Source of the DNA: Lysobacteraceae bacterium CU05-9 | GTDB taxonomy: Bacteria > Pseudomonadota > Gammaproteobacteria > Xanthomonadales > Xanthomonadaceae | NCBI GenBank assembly: GCA_007556525.1 | Contig: SWJS01000002.1 | Location: 124,001-188,000 of the forward strand | Direction of reading: 5' to 3' | DNA length: 64,000 nt | Shown: piece by piece, positions 45,696 to 55,171 of the stretch | How the letters are laid out: each line of letters starts with the position of its first letter | Position numbering within the stretch: position 1 is the stretch's first letter | Notes under the pieces: generated by a model | What the model saw: only the letters and a program-made list of their open reading frames with translations | Databases searched by the model: none | What the model was told of the DNA's origin: nothing | Position numbers and translations under genes: made by a program

Positions 45696-48335
45696 TTGGA
45701 TTTGAAACACTTGAAACTTCCGACCAACAAGAAGCTGCGCTGGGCACTCTACGCGATTGCGGGAATGGGGCTGGCGGTGATTTTGGGCATTGCGGCCGTG
45801 CTGCTGTTCCTGACGCCGAAGTTGCCGGACGCATCGGCACTGCGCGAAATGCAACTGGAAGAGCCGATGTATGTCTATTCGGTCGATGGTAAGTTGATGA
45901 GCCTGTACGGCGAGGGCCGTCGCTATCCGGTTGATATCAAAAATGTGCCGGACAAGCTCAAGCAAGCGTTCATTTCGATTGAAGACCAGAATTTTTATAA
46001 GCATCCGGGCATTGATGCCAAGGGTATCGGTCGCGCCGTTTGGTTGTTGCTGACGACGAGTGATGACCGCGTGCCAGGTGGTTCGACGATTACGCAACAG
46101 GTCGTGCGCCAGGTGTTCCTCACCAACGATTACAGCTACTCGCGCAAGTTGTCAGAAATTTTCCTCGCGCTGAAGATCGAACGCGAACTCAGCAAGGATG
46201 AGATTTTTGAAATCTACTTGAATAAGAGCTTCTTCGGCAATCGTGCGTACGGTGTGGGTGCGGCTGCGGAATTTTATTACGGCAAAAAACTCAACGAACT
46301 CACCCTCGACGAAATGGCTTCGCTCGCCGGTGTGCCGAAGTTCCCATCGACGGGTAACCCGCTCGACAATCCGGAGCGTGCAAAGATCCGCCGCGACTAT
46401 ATTCTCGAGCGCATGAACGCGTTGGGCTACATCTCCACAGCCGAGATGCAACAGGCGCAGAACGCGCCAATGCACGCCACGCCGCATGAACGCAAGATTG
46501 AAGTCTATGCGCCATACGTTGCCGAGATGGTGCGTCAGGAAATGATCCAGCGCTACGGCAAGGAAGCACTCACCAAGGGGCTCCACATCACGACAACCGT
46601 TGATCCTGAGCTGCAAGCTGCCTCGGATCGCGCAGTGACCGCAGGTCTCGACCTTTATCAAATCCGTCATGGTTGGCAAGGCGCATCGAAGAAATTTGAT
46701 CTACCCAAGGACGAGGAAGTCGTCGAAACCGCTGAGCGTTTAAAGGATTACTTCCCGCAGAACACAATGGTCCCGGGGATTGTCCTGAGCACCGCCGGCG
46801 GCAAGGTGTCGATCGTTTTGAAAAATGGCAAGACAACATCGATCGGCCCTGGTCAAGGCTGGCGTGGGGCGAATCCTGCCGGTCAGTTGAAGCGCGGCGA
46901 CCTGGCATACCTGCGTCCTCAACGTGACTCAAGCGGCAAGGTCATCAATCCCGATAATCCGCGCTACACCCTCGGCCAGATTCCGAAGGCGCAAGCCGCA
47001 TTGATTTCGATCGATTCGATGACCGGCGAAATCCGTGCGCTCACCGGCGGCTACAGCTTCGAAGGCAACAAGTTCAACCGCGCCACGCAGGCGAAACGTC
47101 AACCAGGCTCTTCGTTTAAGCCGTTTGTTTATGCAGCGGCGTTGGAGCGCGGCATGAACCCAGGCTCCATCGTGCAAGATGCGCCATTGACACTGCGCAT
47201 GGGTAACGGCAAAGTCTGGCGTCCGCAAAACGACGGCGGCGGCTTCTCCGGTCCGATTCGCATTCGTGATGCGCTGGTTCGCTCGAAGAACTTGGTCTCG
47301 ATCCGCTTGCTCAAAACGATCGGCATTGATTACGCGATCAAATATATTTCGTATTTTGGCTTCGACCCGAAAACCATTCCCCGTAACCTCACGATGGCGC
47401 TCGGCACCGCAGACCTACCTCCATTGAAAGTGACGGAAGGTTTCGCGGCATTCAACAATGGTGGCTTCCACGTCACGCCGTGGTTCATCTCGGAAGTGCG
47501 CGATCGCGAAGGCACGGTCATGTACCGACATAAGCCAGCGGTGGCGTGCCCATCTTGCGACTCTGGCTTGGGTAACGGATTGAATACGCCGGCGCCGACG
47601 AGCTATGTGGTGGATGGGTTTAATTTTGGACCGTTAAAGAAAGAAGAGCCGAAGGCGGATTCCAAGACTGCATCGAAGGACGGCAAGGACGCGAAGAAGG
47701 GTGAAGAGTCGACGAAGGTGGAAATGCCGGAAGGCTTCGATCCGAAAACCGCAACGGTTGCACCCCGCGCAATGGATCCGCGGGTTGCATATCAGCTGAA
47801 CTCGATGATGCGTGACGTTGTGTTGCGCGGTACTGCGACCGCAGCACGTGCATTGAATCGCACGGATGTCGGTGGCAAGACGGGCTCAACGAACGAACAC
47901 CGGGATGCTTGGTTTGCGGGTTTTGGCGGCAAGTACACGACAGTCGTTTGGGTTGGTCGCGATGACTTCAAACCATTGGGCCGCGGTGAATACGGTGGCG
48001 CGGCGGCGCTGCCAATTTGGATTAACTACATGCGCGCTGCGTTGAAAGATCAGCCAGTCAAGAAACTTGAAGTACCGAAGGGTATGACGAAGGTTGCGCA
48101 AAGTGGCGCACGGATGTCGTCGGTTGGCGATGACGCTGCCGGTGAATGGGTCAAGGACGAAGACCTGGATTACAGCGACTTCTACGTCGACTTCGGTGAC
48201 AAGGTTCCGGAGAAGACGACAGCCAAGCCGAAGAGTACATCCGCGGCTCCGGTTTCAACTCAACCGGTTGAAGCGAAACCTGAAGAAGCGCCAAAGGAAG
48301 AGAAAAAGCCCGAAGAACAATTCGAGACTTTCTAA
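45696..48335 (+). CDS. mrcA: Penicillin-binding protein 1A, bifunctional
   Basis: Peptidoglycan glycosyltransferase/transpeptidase. The frame is open for 988 codons, but the upstream part overlaps pilM antisense; no ATG lies near the membrane segment, so a TTG at 45696 (879 residues, MDLKHLKLPTNKKLRW) is the best start. TM is about 17-40. The GT51 domain has catalytic Glu96 in EDQNFYKHPG and GGSTITQQ. The transpeptidase has Ser472 in SSFK, the SKN-equivalent RSKNLVS, and KTGST near residue 728. The tail is lysine/glutamate/proline-rich. A terminator follows. Confidence 0.93.
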   Translation: MDLKHLKLPTNKKLRWALYAIAGMGLAVILGIAAVLLFLTPKLPDASALREMQLEEPMYVYSVDGKLMSLYGEGRRYPVDIKNVPDKLKQAFISIEDQNFYKHPGIDAKGIGRAVWLLLTTSDDRVPGGSTITQQVVRQVFLTNDYSYSRKLSEIFLALKIERELSKDEIFEIYLNKSFFGNRAYGVGAAAEFYYGKKLNELTLDEMASLAGVPKFPSTGNPLDNPERAKIRRDYILERMNALGYISTAEMQQAQNAPMHATPHERKIEVYAPYVAEMVRQEMIQRYGKEALTKGLHITTTVDPELQAASDRAVTAGLDLYQIRHGWQGASKKFDLPKDEEVVETAERLKDYFPQNTMVPGIVLSTAGGKVSIVLKNGKTTSIGPGQGWRGANPAGQLKRGDLAYLRPQRDSSGKVINPDNPRYTLGQIPKAQAALISIDSMTGEIRALTGGYSFEGNKFNRATQAKRQPGSSFKPFVYAAALERGMNPGSIVQDAPLTLRMGNGKVWRPQNDGGGFSGPIRIRDALVRSKNLVSIRLLKTIGIDYAIKYISYFGFDPKTIPRNLTMALGTADLPPLKVTEGFAAFNNGGFHVTPWFISEVRDREGTVMYRHKPAVACPSCDSGLGNGLNTPAPTSYVVDGFNFGPLKKEEPKADSKTASKDGKDAKKGEESTKVEMPEGFDPKTATVAPRAMDPRVAYQLNSMMRDVVLRGTATAARALNRTDVGGKTGSTNEHRDAWFAGFGGKYTTVVWVGRDDFKPLGRGEYGGAAALPIWINYMRAALKDQPVKKLEVPKGMTKVAQSGARMSSVGDDAAGEWVKDEDLDYSDFYVDFGDKVPEKTTAKPKSTSAAPVSTQPVEAKPEEAPKEEKKPEEQFETF

Positions 48336-48356
48336 AACAGATCATGCTATGTTGAC

Positions 48357-48391
48357 GGGGTCGGTGCACTTTGCATCGGCCCCTTTTGTTT
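48357..48391 (+). terminator. Intrinsic terminator of mrcA
   Basis: GGGGTCGGTGCA (48357-48368) pairs with TGCATCGGCCCC (48372-48383, one G-T pair), loop CTT, followed by TTTTGTTTT. It is 21 bases after the stop. Confidence 0.9.
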
Positions 48392-48445
48392 TGCGGCGTT
48401 GATGCGCCGATCGCAATCGGGTTGTGCAGCCACGCGAGGATTACC

Positions 48446-49096
48446 ATGCCCCACGCCAGACAGCACGCTATCCAACATTCGCAGGCGCGAACGCGCGAAC
48501 GTCGCCATCGATTGGCCCACGAAGCTGCGAAGATCATTGCACAGGGTGGAACGCGGGATTTTTTGCAAGCTAAGCAGAAGGCCGCGGAGCGCCTCGGCAT
48601 CTTCGACGACGCCTCCCTGCCCCGCAACCGTGAGATCGAAGAAGCGTTGCGTGAGTATCAACGCTTATTCGTGCCGGACCAGGACGACGCGTTACGTGTG
48701 CGCCGCGAAGCATCGGTTGAAGCGTTGCAGTTTTTCTCGGCGTTTTCTCCGCGTTTGGTTGGCGCCGTGTTAGATGGCACGGCTGACTCGCGCTCGCCGG
48801 TGACGTTACATGTCCACACGGACGAGAACGAAGCGGTCGATCGTTGGCTCACGCAAAACAACATCGCCTACGATGTCCGCACGCGCCGCATCCGCCTCGA
48901 CCGTCATCGCGATTCCGATGTCACTTGCTATGTGTTCGACGCCGATGGTTTGCGTTTCGAAGTGATCGCGTTGCCTTATGCGGTGTTGCGGCAGGCGCCG
49001 TTGTCGCCGGTGGATGAGAGGCCGATGAAGCGCGCGAATCTAGCGCAGGTTGAGGGGATGTTGACGGAGTCTGAGATCGCCGATTACCTACGTTGA
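48446..49096 (+). CDS. Nucleotidyltransferase-fold-like conserved protein
   Basis: 216 residues from ATG 48446, which has GAGGA upstream; the longer frame crosses the mrcA terminator and is rejected. The N-terminal helical part (AHEAAKIIAQGGTRDFLQAKQKAAERLG, PRNREIEEALREYQRLF) is followed by an alpha/beta domain with PRLVGAVLDGTADSRSPVTLHVHTDE, which resembles a nucleotidyltransferase G-S motif region, and ends QAPLSPVDERPMKRA. Similar proteins are common in pseudomonads and xanthomonads and lack an assigned function. Its TGA stop is the first codon-overlap with a hexamer repeat arm. Confidence 0.82.
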   Translation: MPHARQHAIQHSQARTRERRHRLAHEAAKIIAQGGTRDFLQAKQKAAERLGIFDDASLPRNREIEEALREYQRLFVPDQDDALRVRREASVEALQFFSAFSPRLVGAVLDGTADSRSPVTLHVHTDENEAVDRWLTQNNIAYDVRTRRIRLDRHRDSDVTCYVFDADGLRFEVIALPYAVLRQAPLSPVDERPMKRANLAQVEGMLTESEIADYLR

Positions 49097-49173
49097 GTTA
49101 GAGGTAGAGGTAGACGATTGAGTGAAAGCCGCTGCGCGAGCGGTCTCACTGGTTTAACTCAGACTCCAACTGG
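49094..49173. repeat. Hexamer-arm repeat pair around a hairpin (locus 3)
   Basis: The left arm (49094-49125) has GTTAGAG/GTAGAG hexamers, TAGACGATTGAGTGA. The central hairpin is CCGCT-GCGCG-AGCGG (49129-49143). The right arm (49146-49173) begins TCACTGGTTTAACTC. It sits between two convergent genes and supplies stop codons to both: TGA of the NTase-like gene in the left arm and TAA of chrA in the right arm, where it also encodes the last ChrA residues (SWSLS). Confidence 0.75.
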
Positions 49174-50290
49174 CGATGGCGCAGAGTGTGACGATCAAAA
49201 TCGGTGATGTTCGCATCAGCTGCAGCATCAGAAATGCCACCAGTGCAATTACGCCGTCGTGCATGTTGACGAGTGCAGTCTTTGCGACGGGATTGACCCA
49301 TGCGGCAGCGAGGATGCCGACGACTGCGGCGTTGACGTAGTTGAGGATGGTGCGGGAGGTGACGTTGTTTTTGAGGGAATCCCACATTGGAAGAACGCCC
49401 GCAAGCAAAAGGAATGACGCGAGGAAGATCGCCAGCGTTGCCAGCAATGCGAATTGCCAACCGCCGATTTGCGCGCCGAGATACGTCGCAAACGTAAAGA
49501 GCGGACCTGGCAATGCTTGGGCAATGCCGTAGCCGGCGAGGAAGTCGTTCGCGCTGATCCAACCTTTGGCGACCGTTTGCGTTTCAAGCAGCGGCAACAC
49601 GACATGCCCACCCCCGAACACCAACGCACCCGTCCGATAAAACCCACTGAACATCTCGAGGGATTTCGTGTGCGCGAACAATGGCAGTGCGATCAACAGT
49701 CCAAAGAATATTGCGAGATAGCCAAAGCGCGGTTTGGCGAAAGTTGCAGGGGTTCTTTTTGGCGAACGCATCCAACCGTAAAGTGCCGCCGCGCCGATCA
49801 CGATCAGTTGCATCATCGACTCTGGGATGATCAGTAGCAACGCCGCGATGACGACCGCAATAATCCGTCGCTCCCAATCCGGGCAAAGCGATTGCGACAT
49901 ACCGACAACGGCGTGGGCGACGATGGCGACTGCGGCGATTTTAAGTCCGTGCACGACACCGCTCGATGCCCAGTCCGGGTACTGAAGTAACAGTGCAGCC
50001 GCTGCAAACATGATCAACGCCGATGGCAAAGTGAAACCGAGCCACGCGGCCAATGCGCCTTTCACTCCCGCGAACCGATAGCCGATTCCCATGCCAACCT
50101 GACTGCTCGCCGGTCCCGGCAAAAACTGACACAACCCCGCCAAGTCCGCATACTCCGCTTCAGTCATCCAGCCGCGTTTGGTCACGAACTCCGTGCGGAA
50201 ATAACCGAGGTGCGCGATGGGACCGCCGAAGGATGTGCAGCCAAGCCGAAGGAACGTCCAGAACAATGAGGTAGTCGATGTAGTGCGCAT
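49154..50290 (-). CDS. chrA: Chromate ion transporter, CHR family
   Basis: 378-residue inner-membrane protein of the long (two-domain) CHR family, with about ten hydrophobic helices. The duplicated signatures are FGGPIAHLGYFR with GLCQFLPGPASSQ in the N-terminal half and FGGGHVVLPLL with GIAQALPGPLFTF in the C-terminal half. Family members export chromate, but many have unproven substrates. The ATG at 50290 is preferred over a GTG six codons earlier. Its 3' end is built from the right arm of repeat locus 3. Repeat locus 4 lies just upstream, so the gene is flanked by repeats. Confidence 0.93.
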   Translation of the reverse strand: MRTTSTTSLFWTFLRLGCTSFGGPIAHLGYFRTEFVTKRGWMTEAEYADLAGLCQFLPGPASSQVGMGIGYRFAGVKGALAAWLGFTLPSALIMFAAAALLLQYPDWASSGVVHGLKIAAVAIVAHAVVGMSQSLCPDWERRIIAVVIAALLLIIPESMMQLIVIGAAALYGWMRSPKRTPATFAKPRFGYLAIFFGLLIALPLFAHTKSLEMFSGFYRTGALVFGGGHVVLPLLETQTVAKGWISANDFLAGYGIAQALPGPLFTFATYLGAQIGGWQFALLATLAIFLASFLLLAGVLPMWDSLKNNVTSRTILNYVNAAVVGILAAAWVNPVAKTALVNMHDGVIALVAFLMLQLMRTSPILIVTLCAIASWSLS

Positions 50291-50334
50291 TTTGGAACAC
50301 TCTCGCACGAATTGCGTTTCACTTTCCAGCGCAC

Positions 50335-50399
50335 AAAAAAACGGAGCGCCAATGGTGCCCCGTGCTTTGACTCACTCGTCTAACTCTAACTATTACTTG
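50335..50399 (-). terminator. gltA terminator with single hexamer arm (repeat locus 4)
   Basis: The arm (50372-50399) reads TCACTCGTCTAACTCTAACT on the plus strand and contains the TAA stop of gltA. The hairpin ACGG-A-GCGCC-AAT-GGTGC-C-CCGT (50341-50363) follows, and on the minus strand runs into seven T residues (50341-50335). No matching left arm is found; chrA begins 45 bases further left. Confidence 0.85.
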
Positions 50400-51682
50400 C
50401 GCTTATCAACAGCGACGTAGTCGCGCGTTGTTGCGCCCGTATAGATTTGACGCGGACGACCGATCTTGTTTTCCGGATCCAACTGTTGTTCCAGCCAATG
50501 CGCAACCCAACCCGCGGTGCGGCCGATTGCGAACATCACAGTGAACATTTCGACTGGAATACCCAGAGCCTTGTAGATCAGGCCCGAGTAGAAATCGACG
50601 TTCGGATACAGCTTGCGTTGGATGAAGTACTCGTCGCTCAATGCGGCTTCTTCGAGCTTCACTGCAACGTCGAGCAATGGATCGCTGACCTTCAACTGAG
50701 CGAGAACTTCGTGCGTCATCTTGCGAACCAACGCAGCGCGTGGATCGTAGTTCTTGTAAACGCGGTGACCGAAGCCCATCAAGCGGAAGCCCGATTCCTT
50801 GTTCTTCGCCTTCTCGACAGCCGACTTCACGTTCTCAGGCGTGCCGATTTCCTTCAGCATCTTCAGAACGGCTTCGTTCGCACCACCGTGGGCAGGTCCC
50901 CACAATGCAGCGACGCCCGACGCAACGGAGGCATACGGATTCGCGCCGGTGGAGCCGACGAGACGGACGGTGGATGTCGACGCATTTTGCTCATGGTCCG
51001 CATGCAAAATCAGCAGCAAATCCAATGCCTTCGCCGCAACCGGATCCAGCTCAAACGGCTCCGAAGGAACTTCGCGCAGCATGGTCAGGAAGCGGGATGC
51101 GTAGTCGAGGTCGTTACGCGGGTAGCTCTTCGGGAAGCCGATCGAATGACGGTACGAAGCAGCCGCGATCGTTGGAACCTTCGCGATCAAACGGATCGCA
51201 GCCAGGCGGCGTTGTTCCGGATCTTCGAGATCCAATTGGTTGTGATAGATGCCGGACAGCGCGCCGAGCATCGAGATCAACATTGCCATCGGGTGACCGT
51301 CGTGCATGAAGCCCTTGATCACCGAATTTGCGGACTCATGCACCATCGTGTGATGCGTGATTTCGCTTTCGAATGCCGAAAATTCCGTTGCGGTCGGCAG
51401 CTCGCCGTGCATCAACAGGTAAGCGACTTCGAGGAAGTTCGAATGTTCGGCGAGTTGTTCGATCGGATAACCGCGATAAAGCAAAATACCTTCGTCGCCA
51501 TCGATGTACGTGATCGCGGACTTGCACGATGCCGTGGCGGTGAAGCCAGGGTCGTACGTGAACATGCCGGTTTCTTTCGGCAGTTTCGCGATATCAATGC
51601 AGTCTGCGCCAACGGATGGCGAGAGAACTGGCAGCTCGACGGACTTGTCGCCGGCGGTGAGGGTTGCGGTCTTATCGGACAC
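50393..51682 (-). CDS. gltA: Citrate synthase, type II
   Basis: Condenses oxaloacetate and acetyl-CoA; 429 residues, the length of the hexameric, NADH-sensitive gram-negative type. The start is a GTG at 51682, decided by AGGAG six bases upstream. [22 protein letters not shown] marks the N-terminus; catalytic histidines lie in [10 protein letters not shown] and [14 protein letters not shown], and the catalytic Asp follows near NVDFYSG. Monocistronic, with its terminator in repeat locus 4. Confidence 0.97.
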   Translation of the reverse strand: MSDKTATLTAGDKSVELPVLSPSVGADCIDIAKLPKETGMFTYDPGFTATASCKSAITYIDGDEGILLYRGYPIEQLAEHSNFLEVAYLLMHGELPTATEFSAFESEITHHTMVHESANSVIKGFMHDGHPMAMLISMLGALSGIYHNQLDLEDPEQRRLAAIRLIAKVPTIAAASYRHSIGFPKSYPRNDLDYASRFLTMLREVPSEPFELDPVAAKALDLLLILHADHEQNASTSTVRLVGSTGANPYASVASGVAALWGPAHGGANEAVLKMLKEIGTPENVKSAVEKAKNKESGFRLMGFGHRVYKNYDPRAALVRKMTHEVLAQLKVSDPLLDVAVKLEEAALSDEYFIQRKLYPNVDFYSGLIYKALGIPVEMFTVMFAIGRTAGWVAHWLEQQLDPENKIGRPRQIYTGATTRDYVAVDKRK

Positions 51683-51748
51683 GTTGACTCCTAGGAAATG
51701 AGTACTTTTTGCAATGCACCATTATCGCATATTCGCAGGTGTACGGAC

Positions 51749-51777
51749 AAAAAAAGACCGCTAAAACTAGCGGTCTT
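51749..51777 (-). terminator. Intrinsic terminator of rpmE2
   Basis: AGACCGCTA (51755-51763) pairs perfectly with TAGCGGTCT (51768-51776); on the minus strand it runs into TTTTTTTG. It is 33 bases after the rpmE2 stop. Confidence 0.92.
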
Positions 51778-51809
51778 CTTCGAATTACATCCGGAACAGC
51801 GGAAGTTGA

Positions 51810-52061
51810 TTACTTGCCGTAACGCTTACGGAACTTATCAACGCGGCCGGTTGTATCAACGATCGAGTGCTTGCCCGTGTAGAACGGATGCGACGCCGAC
51901 GAGATATCAACCTTAACGAGTGGGTACTCGTTGCCGTCTTCCCACTTGATCGTTTCCTTAGCCGAGGCGGCCAGGTTCGAACGAGTCAGGAAGGAGAAGT
52001 CCGTGGTCACATCTTGGAACACAACTTCGCGGTATTCGGGATGGATGCCTTCTTTTGCCAT
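51810..52061 (-). CDS. rpmE2: Ribosomal protein L31, type B (zinc-independent)
   Basis: 83 residues from ATG 52061 ([17 protein letters not shown]). The cysteines that bind zinc in type A L31 are absent, so this is the C-minus paralogue, often induced under zinc limitation in place of RpmE. The insertion typical of type B ([27 protein letters not shown]) is present. No clear Zur palindrome is visible upstream in 52062-52144. Confidence 0.95.
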   Translation of the reverse strand: MAKEGIHPEYREVVFQDVTTDFSFLTRSNLAASAKETIKWEDGNEYPLVKVDISSASHPFYTGKHSIVDTTGRVDKFRKRYGK

Positions 52062-52144
52062 GGCAAACACCAATCATTAAAGGGGAAAGTCGGATATTGT
52101 AGCCCGACTATTGAGTCCGTGCAAGGTTTTTGTGCAAAAACTCG

Positions 52145-53086
52145 TTATCCCGCCCCCAGCGCCCGTTTCACGCGGTCATAGAAGGCATTTCGGTCGATAT
52201 CCAGCACAATCCGGGCGTTGTCGGGCTTGCCGGTCTGGCGATTCCAGTCCACCAAAGTCGTCCCGCGGGCGTGCGCACCCTGCGTTTCGATGACCAGTGG
52301 GCGGTCTTCTGACTTCGTCACCGAGCTCGGCTCCAAAACCGCCATCATCGCGAGCGAATCTGCCGAATGCCAATCCTTGTCGCCGCGTAAACCACGTGCC
52401 CAATCGCGCGTCTTGCGTGAGATCGAGTTATAGAACTTGGCGCGTTCGGAATTTTGCAGACACCACTGATCGATTTCATCGTGCGGCAAACCATGGGCAA
52501 CCGTCGCTTCCCAGTCAACGACTTCCGTCATTGGAAATCCGCTGAACACGACGTGCGCCGCTTCGGGATCGAAGTGGATATTGAACTCCGCCGCATGCGT
52601 GATGTTGCCATGACCGGTCACTGCACCACCCATCACGATGAAACGCTTAATGCGCGACGGCAATGTTGGATCGAGCTTCAATGCGAGCGCAACGTTCGTC
52701 AATGGACCTAACGCAACAAACGTCAACTCATTCGCATGCTCGTGCGAGAGACGGATGATCGCGAGCGCAGCGTGTTCGTCTTCTGCTTTGCGCGTTGATT
52801 TGTCGTAACCGGTATCACCAAAGCCATCGGCGCCATGCACGTCCGCAGCATCGACGGATGGAAACACGAACGGCTCCGCACACCCCGCAAAAACAGGAAC
52901 ATCCTCACGCCCACACACATCCAGCAACTTCAACGCGTTGTTGACGGTGTGGTTCAAACCAACGTTGCCGGCAGCGATCGTCAACCCGACGACTTGCACG
53001 GACTCTTCATTCAGCGCCATCAAAATCGCGAGCGCATCATCGACACCCGGATCAGTGTCAATCAGTAATGGAATTTTGTTCGTCAT
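52145..53086 (-). CDS. Nucleoside hydrolase (IU-NH family)
   Basis: Hydrolyses ribonucleosides to base and ribose; 313 residues. The calcium-binding aspartate cluster DTDPGVDDA (10-18) and the mid-protein FVALGPLTNVALAL, FIVMGGAV and AEFNIHFDPEAAH are intact. The base-binding C-terminal region includes WHSADSLAM. Substrate preference (purine, pyrimidine or both) is not readable. It is nine bases downstream of the recG-containing strand's end but transcribed from its own side, following recG on the same strand. Confidence 0.94.
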   Translation of the reverse strand: MTNKIPLLIDTDPGVDDALAILMALNEESVQVVGLTIAAGNVGLNHTVNNALKLLDVCGREDVPVFAGCAEPFVFPSVDAADVHGADGFGDTGYDKSTRKAEDEHAALAIIRLSHEHANELTFVALGPLTNVALALKLDPTLPSRIKRFIVMGGAVTGHGNITHAAEFNIHFDPEAAHVVFSGFPMTEVVDWEATVAHGLPHDEIDQWCLQNSERAKFYNSISRKTRDWARGLRGDKDWHSADSLAMMAVLEPSSVTKSEDRPLVIETQGAHARGTTLVDWNRQTGKPDNARIVLDIDRNAFYDRVKRALGAG

Positions 53087-53095
53087 TTCAACATT

Positions 53096-55165
53096 CTAAA
53101 CTTCGACGTAGCGAAGTGCATGGCCGATCCAGCGCTTCAGCAACTTCTCAACGGTGCCCGCGTCTTTCGCCATGAGATCCTGCGCGACCTTCTGGACCGC
53201 CGGCAACAAATGCGAATCGCGCATCAAATCCGCAAATCTGAAACTGGTAATGCCCGTTTGACGTGTGCCGAGAATTTCGCCGGGGCCGCGTAGTTCGAGA
53301 TCTTTTTGGGCGATGACAAAACCATCATTCGTATCCCGCATCGTCTGCAATCGTTGCTTCGCAATCTGCCCGAGTGGTTCGCGGTACAGCAGCAAGCAAT
53401 CGCTGACGGCGCTGCCCCGCCCGACTCTTCCGCGCAGTTGATGCAGCTGTGCGAGACCTAGACGTTCCGCATTTTCGATGATCATGAGTGACGCGTTCGG
53501 GACATCCACACCCACTTCGATGACTGTTGTCGCAACGAGTACATCCAATTCGTGATTTTTGAAAGCCGCCATGATGCGTTGCTTCTCGGCAGGTTTAAGC
53601 CTTCCGTGAATCAGACCGACGCGCTGTTTGGGTAGGTGTTTCGTGAGGTATTCGTGCGTGGCTTCCGCGGCTTGCGCTTCGATCTCTTCGTTTTCTTCGA
53701 TGAGTGTGCAAACCCAATACGCTTGCCGCCCTTCGCTGCATGCCATCGCGATGCGCTCGATAAGTTGATCGCGCTTGCTCGAGTTCACGACGAATGTTCT
53801 TACCGGTGTGCGTCCGGGTGGTAGCTCATCAATCGCACTCACATCGAGGTCTGCGTATGCGGTCATCGCAAGCGTACGTGGAATGGGGGTCGCCGTCATG
53901 ACGAGTTGGTGCGCAGTGAACTGCCCTTGCTCACCTTTGTCGCGCAATGCGAGGCGTTGATGCACACCGAAGCGATGCTGCTCATCCACGACGACCAATG
54001 CGAGATCATGGAACGCAACATGCGATTGCATCAACGCATGCGTTCCAACGATGACCTGTGCAGAGCCGCTCGCGATTTCCTCGAGAACACTCGTGCGCGC
54101 TTTACCAGTCACTTTGCCAACGAGCCATGCAACGTTAATGCCCAACGGTTCCAGCCACAACTTGAAATTATTGAGGTGTTGTTCCGCGAGTAATTCTGTC
54201 GGCGCCATCACCGCAACTTGCTGACCGTTCGCAACGGCAAGCAGTGCACTGAGGGCAGCCACGATGGTTTTGCCGGAGCCAACGTCACCTTGCACAAGAC
54301 GCAGCATCGGAGTTTGCGTTGCGAGGTCGCGCGCGATATCCGTGAGCACGCGGTCCTGTGCGTTGGTCAGGGTGTATGGCAAAGAGGTGCGCAGGTTCTT
54401 CAGCAATGCAGGGTCACGTAAGGAATGCGCCTTGCGCTGCTGGTGAGCGAGACGTTGTTGTCTTAGGCTCAACTGATGCGCCAGTAATTCCTCAAACGCC
54501 AAACGTTGTTGCGCAGGATGGGAGCCATCCTTCAACGCATTCAAGTCCGTGCCGACGGGAGGCTGATGCACAAGCAACAATGCATCGCGCAAACTCGGTA
54601 ACGACAAGTGGGCAACGACATCCGCAGGCAACAACTCCAACGATTCATCGCGCGGCATCTGCAGCAATGCCTCATGCACCATCTTGCGCAGAGTCGGCGC
54701 GCCAACACCTTCAATCGCGGGATAAACGGGGTCGAGGCGATCACTCAGTTCAACGACTTCACCGGCACGCAGCAAGCGATACGTTGGGTGCACCATCTCG
54801 AAACCGCTGAAACCCTGTCGAGCCTGACCGAACAATACGATGTTCGAACCGTTGCGGAATGATGCAGCCTGTTGCGAAGTGAAATGAAAAAACGTCAACG
54901 TCAGCGCATTGCCATCGTCATCTTCGACGAGCACACGCAGGATTCTCCGGCCACGAAACAAAACATCCGCCGCAACGACACGTCCCTGCACCTGCACGGT
55001 CAGACCATGCTGCAACGAACGAAACTGCGTTAGACGCGTGCGGTCTTCGTAGGAACGCGGCAGGAAAAACCACAGATCCTCAATGCTCTCGATCCCGGCT
55101 TGGTTGAGCTTCCCGAGAACTTTGGGGCCAACGCCCCGCAGGGCGCTTAGCGTGCCCTTGGGCAT
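53096..55165 (-). CDS. recG: ATP-dependent DNA helicase RecG
   Basis: Branch-migrating helicase that regresses stalled forks and processes R-loops and Holliday junctions; 689 residues. The N-terminal wedge/OB domain occupies about 55-150. Walker A is GDVGSGKT (near residue 295), motif II is DEQHRFG, and motif VI lies around QLRGRVGRG. The C-terminal TRG motif region includes ELRGPGEILGTRQTG. It follows ridA by six bases in the spoT-ridA-recG operon, a standard arrangement. Confidence 0.97.
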   Translation of the reverse strand: MPKGTLSALRGVGPKVLGKLNQAGIESIEDLWFFLPRSYEDRTRLTQFRSLQHGLTVQVQGRVVAADVLFRGRRILRVLVEDDDGNALTLTFFHFTSQQAASFRNGSNIVLFGQARQGFSGFEMVHPTYRLLRAGEVVELSDRLDPVYPAIEGVGAPTLRKMVHEALLQMPRDESLELLPADVVAHLSLPSLRDALLLVHQPPVGTDLNALKDGSHPAQQRLAFEELLAHQLSLRQQRLAHQQRKAHSLRDPALLKNLRTSLPYTLTNAQDRVLTDIARDLATQTPMLRLVQGDVGSGKTIVAALSALLAVANGQQVAVMAPTELLAEQHLNNFKLWLEPLGINVAWLVGKVTGKARTSVLEEIASGSAQVIVGTHALMQSHVAFHDLALVVVDEQHRFGVHQRLALRDKGEQGQFTAHQLVMTATPIPRTLAMTAYADLDVSAIDELPPGRTPVRTFVVNSSKRDQLIERIAMACSEGRQAYWVCTLIEENEEIEAQAAEATHEYLTKHLPKQRVGLIHGRLKPAEKQRIMAAFKNHELDVLVATTVIEVGVDVPNASLMIIENAERLGLAQLHQLRGRVGRGSAVSDCLLLYREPLGQIAKQRLQTMRDTNDGFVIAQKDLELRGPGEILGTRQTGITSFRFADLMRDSHLLPAVQKVAQDLMAKDAGTVEKLLKRWIGHALRYVEV

Positions 55166-55171
55166 CGTCGC

